From NCBI GenBank assembly GCA_020216895.1, contig JAIWOM010000062.1, positions 1 to 7,854 on the forward strand: a DNA stretch of 7,854 nucleotides, written 5' to 3'. Source of the DNA: Microcella sp. GTDB taxonomy: Bacteria; Actinomycetota; Actinomycetes; Actinomycetales; Microbacteriaceae. The notes under the pieces are model-generated. The model searched no databases. It worked only from the letters and a program-made list of their open reading frames with translations, and had not been told where the DNA came from. Every line of letters starts with the position of its first letter. Within the stretch, counting starts at the first letter, position 1. The position numbers were made by a program, and so were the translations under genes. Of this stretch, positions 5,820 through 7,854 are shown piece after piece.

Positions 5820-6836
5820 ATGGACCTCGCTCTCCTCTGGTTCGGCATCGTCGGATTCTTCTTCATCGGGTACTTCGTGCTCGACGGCTTCGACTTCGGT
5901 GTCGGCATGGCCATGCCCTTCCTCGCGAAGGACGACACCGACAAGCGCGTCATGATCAACACCATCGGCCCGGTGTGGGATCTCAACGAGACCTGGCTGA
6001 TCGTGGCGGGAGCATCCTTGTTCGCCGCCTTCCCGTACTGGTACGCGACCCTGTTCGACGGGTTCTACCTGGCGCTGCTGCTGATCCTGCTCGCCCTCAT
6101 CGCCCGCGGCGTCTCGTTCGAGTACCGCCGGCTGGGCCGGTCGGAGGAGTGGAAGCGCTGGTTCGACTGGATGATCGTGATCGGCTCGGCCGTGCCCGCG
6201 CTGCTCTGGGGCGTCGCCTTCGCGAACATCATCCAGGGCGTCGCGATCGATGAGACCGGCACCTATGTCGGCACCCTCTTCGACCTGCTGAACCCCTATG
6301 GCCTGCTCGGCGGCCTCACCACGCTGCTGCTGTTCTTCACCCACGGCGTGCAGTTCGTGGCCCTGAAGACCGACGGCGAGCTGAAGGAGCGCGCCCACGC
6401 CCTGTCGGTGAAGGCCGGCCTGGTGACGATCGTCGTCGCCGCCGCGTTCCTGGTGTGGACGGTCGTGCAGCACCTCGGCGCCGCGCATCTCGCGGTCATC
6501 GTCGGCCTGGCGGCCGCCGCCGCCGTGGCCCTGATCGGCTCGTGGGTCGCCAACCGCGCCCGCCGCGAGGGCTGGGCCTTCGGGCTCACCGCCGCGACCG
6601 TCGTCTTCGCGGTGCTGACGATCCTCGCGGCGCTGTACCCGAACGTCATGCCCTCGACGATCGACCCGGCCTACAGCCTGACGATCCAGAACGCCTCGAG
6701 CTCGCAGTACACCCTCGAGGTGATGACGTGGGTGGCCCTCGCGATGCTGCCGCTCGTGCTGGCCTACCAGGCCTTCACGTACTGGGTGTTCCGCAAGCGG
6801 GTCACCCGCACGGCGATCCCCGTCGCCGCGCACTGA
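5820..6836 (+). CDS. cydB: Cytochrome bd quinol oxidase subunit II
   Basis: CydB is the structural partner of CydA in the bd oxidase. It carries no catalytic heme ligands but stabilises the heme pocket and contributes to the oxygen or proton path. The N-terminus shows the family signature VLDGFDFGVGM (residues 20-30) and GPVWDLNETW (50-59), the equivalent of GPVWDGNEVW in E. coli. Hydrophobic spans continue to about residue 326, followed by a short basic tail. The length of 338 residues is slightly below the E. coli protein (379). Like CydA it has no cysteine. ATG 5820 has the ribosome site GAAGGA (5806-5811) 8 nt upstream. The stop TGA (6834-6836) is 11 nt before the proposed CTG start of cydD, so the three genes are almost certainly one transcript. 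Confidence 0.98.
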   Translation: MDLALLWFGIVGFFFIGYFVLDGFDFGVGMAMPFLAKDDTDKRVMINTIGPVWDLNETWLIVAGASLFAAFPYWYATLFDGFYLALLLILLALIARGVSFEYRRLGRSEEWKRWFDWMIVIGSAVPALLWGVAFANIIQGVAIDETGTYVGTLFDLLNPYGLLGGLTTLLLFFTHGVQFVALKTDGELKERAHALSVKAGLVTIVVAAAFLVWTVVQHLGAAHLAVIVGLAAAAAVALIGSWVANRARREGWAFGLTAATVVFAVLTILAALYPNVMPSTIDPAYSLTIQNASSSQYTLEVMTWVALAMLPLVLAYQAFTYWVFRKRVTRTAIPVAAH

Positions 6837-6850
6837 GGGTCGGCGCCCTG
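6835..6850 (+). promoter_or_regulatory. Ribosome site and CTG start of cydD
   Basis: GAGGG (6835-6839), overlapping the cydB stop, lies 8 nt before CTG 6848-6850. The frame from there reads (M)KPLDPRLLRTA, the usual beginning of actinobacterial CydD proteins. No ATG, GTG or TTG occurs in this frame from about 6780 up to GTG 7274, so the CTG is the only start that gives a full-length protein with its ribosome site. Confidence 0.6.
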
Positions 6851-7854
6851 AAACCGCTCGACCCCCGACTGCTGCGCACCGCGTCGGCCGCCCGCGTCCT
6901 GCTGGCGGTCGGCGCGGTCGTCGCCGTCGGGCACACCGCGAGCATCATCGCGTTCTGCTGGTTCGCAGCGCAGACCATCGCCGCGGTCGTCGACGGCGTT
7001 CCGGTCGAGCGGCTCGGCACGCTGGTCATCGCGACGGCCCTGAGCATCCTGGCCCGGGCTCTCACCCAGGCGGCGCTGGATGCCCTCGCCGTCCGCGGCG
7101 CCGCCCGCGTCAAGAGCCAGCTGCGCGCGCGGGCGATCGCCGCCCTCGATGCCGGCGGCTCCGAGCTGCTCGGCGCGACCTCCTCGGCGCGGGTCGCGAC
7201 GCTGCTCGGCCAGGGGCTCGACGCCCTCGACGGATACCTCGCCCGCTACCTGCCGCAGCTGATCCTCACCGCGGTGGCGACGCCGCTCATCGTGGGGGTA
7301 CTGCTGCTCGCCGACCTGACCACGGGTATCACGGTGATTCTGACCTTGCCGATCATCCCCGTCTTCATGGTGCTCATCGGGCTCAGCACCCGCGCCGTGC
7401 AGCAAAAGCAGTGGCGGCAGCTCGGGGCGCTCTCGCAGGGCTTCCTCGAGGTCGTCCAGGGCCTGTCGACGCTCATGGTGTTCGGCCGCCAGCACCGGCA
7501 GGCCGATCGCATCGCGGCCGTCACCGATGAGTACCGCCGGCGCACGATGGCGGTGTTGCGGCTGTCGTTCCTCAGCGGATTCGCGCTCGAGCTCGCCGCG
7601 AGCCTCTCGGTCGCGCTGGTCGCCGTGTCGATCGGCATTCGGCTGATCGACGGCTCGCTGCTGCTCGGCCTCGGCCTCTTCGTGCTGATCCTCGTGCCCG
7701 AGGCCTATCTGCCGCTGCGCCAGGTCGGCACCCAGTTCCACGCCGCGAGCGAGGGGCTCGCGGCGGCGGAGGACGTGCTCGAGTTGCTCGAGCGCGAGTC
7801 CGCATCCGCCACCCCTGCGCACCCCGCGCCCGCGCTCGCCGCCTCGGTGGCGTC
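6848..7854 (+). CDS. cydD: Thiol-reductant ABC exporter, membrane part of CydD (3' truncated by the window)
   Basis: CydD with CydC forms a heterodimeric ABC exporter of the inner membrane that is required for assembly of cytochrome bd; it has been linked to export of cysteine/glutathione and to heme handling. About 335 codons are present, covering the six-helix transmembrane domain. Recognisable segments are RYLPQLILTAVATPL (from about residue 133), DLTTGITVILTLPIIPVFMVLIG-like helix 4, the coupling region with QGLSTLMVFGRQ, and the conserved PEAYLPLRQVGTQFHAASEG near residue 300. The Walker motifs of the nucleotide-binding domain lie beyond the right edge, after an Ala/Pro/Ser-rich linker that begins at about 7797. 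The start is an unusual CTG. The place directly after cydB is the standard cydABDC order; cydC, separate or fused, is expected just outside. Confidence 0.92.
   Translation, partial: MKPLDPRLLRTASAARVLLAVGAVVAVGHTASIIAFCWFAAQTIAAVVDGVPVERLGTLVIATALSILARALTQAALDALAVRGAARVKSQLRARAIAALDAGGSELLGATSSARVATLLGQGLDALDGYLARYLPQLILTAVATPLIVGVLLLADLTTGITVILTLPIIPVFMVLIGLSTRAVQQKQWRQLGALSQGFLEVVQGLSTLMVFGRQHRQADRIAAVTDEYRRRTMAVLRLSFLSGFALELAASLSVALVAVSIGIRLIDGSLLLGLGLFVLILVPEAYLPLRQVGTQFHAASEGLAAAEDVLELLERESASATPAHPAPALAASVA

Noticed and set aside
5796..5820. cydA-cydB gap as a regulatory or processing site
   Set aside because: The 21-nt gap holds only a normal ribosome site; no hairpin or repeat is seen.
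4329..6833. Minus-strand open frame of 834 codons opposite cydA and cydB
   Set aside because: It exactly shadows two unmistakable genes. Its product is low-complexity, rich in Glu, Arg, Asp, Gly and His with no domain, as expected from the antisense of high-GC codons.
6764..7822. Minus-strand open frame of 352 codons opposite cydD
   Set aside because: The plus strand encodes clear CydD segments throughout; the antisense product is a charged low-complexity sequence.

Overview
The window looks like chromosomal DNA from a high-GC actinobacterium, plausibly Micrococcales/Microbacteriaceae-like. The grounds are a strong G/C third-position bias, GTG starts, TANNNT-type -10 motifs, an actinobacterial cydA-cydB-cydD order and the style of the substrate-binding lipoprotein. 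This placement is inference, not a phylogenetic result. I see no tRNA, rRNA, CRISPR array, insertion sequence or phage gene.

Layout. Positions 1-91 hold the last 29 codons of an unidentified plus-strand gene, followed by a strong perfect hairpin (99-121) that probably ends its transcript. Positions 252-3462 form a tightly coupled plus-strand operon for an osmoprotectant-type (OpuC/ProU/EgtU-like) ABC importer: ATPase, then permease 1, then a second permease whose reading frame continues without a stop into the substrate-binding lipoprotein. The first two junctions are 4-nt stop/start overlaps (GTGA and ATGA). The third junction is odd: an A-rich patch, an in-frame ATG and a complete lipoprotein signal sequence lie inside one uninterrupted frame.

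Positions 3459-4178 (minus strand) encode a DedA-family membrane protein. It converges on the importer operon so closely that the two stop codons share one CTAG palindrome. The likely terminator hairpin of the importer lies inside the 3' end of the DedA gene.

Positions 4179-4367 are a divergent promoter region between DedA and the bd oxidase operon. Positions 4368 to the right edge hold cydA, cydB and the membrane part of cydD (cut by the window end). CydA and CydB form the cytochrome bd quinol oxidase; CydD, with a CydC presumably just outside the window, is the ABC exporter needed for its assembly. CydD appears to start at a CTG codon, because no ATG, GTG or TTG exists in frame before about residue 143.

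Overall this is ordinary housekeeping and stress-physiology DNA. I do not see a clearly new system. The two things most worth checking are the permease/lipoprotein continuous frame and the CTG start of cydD.
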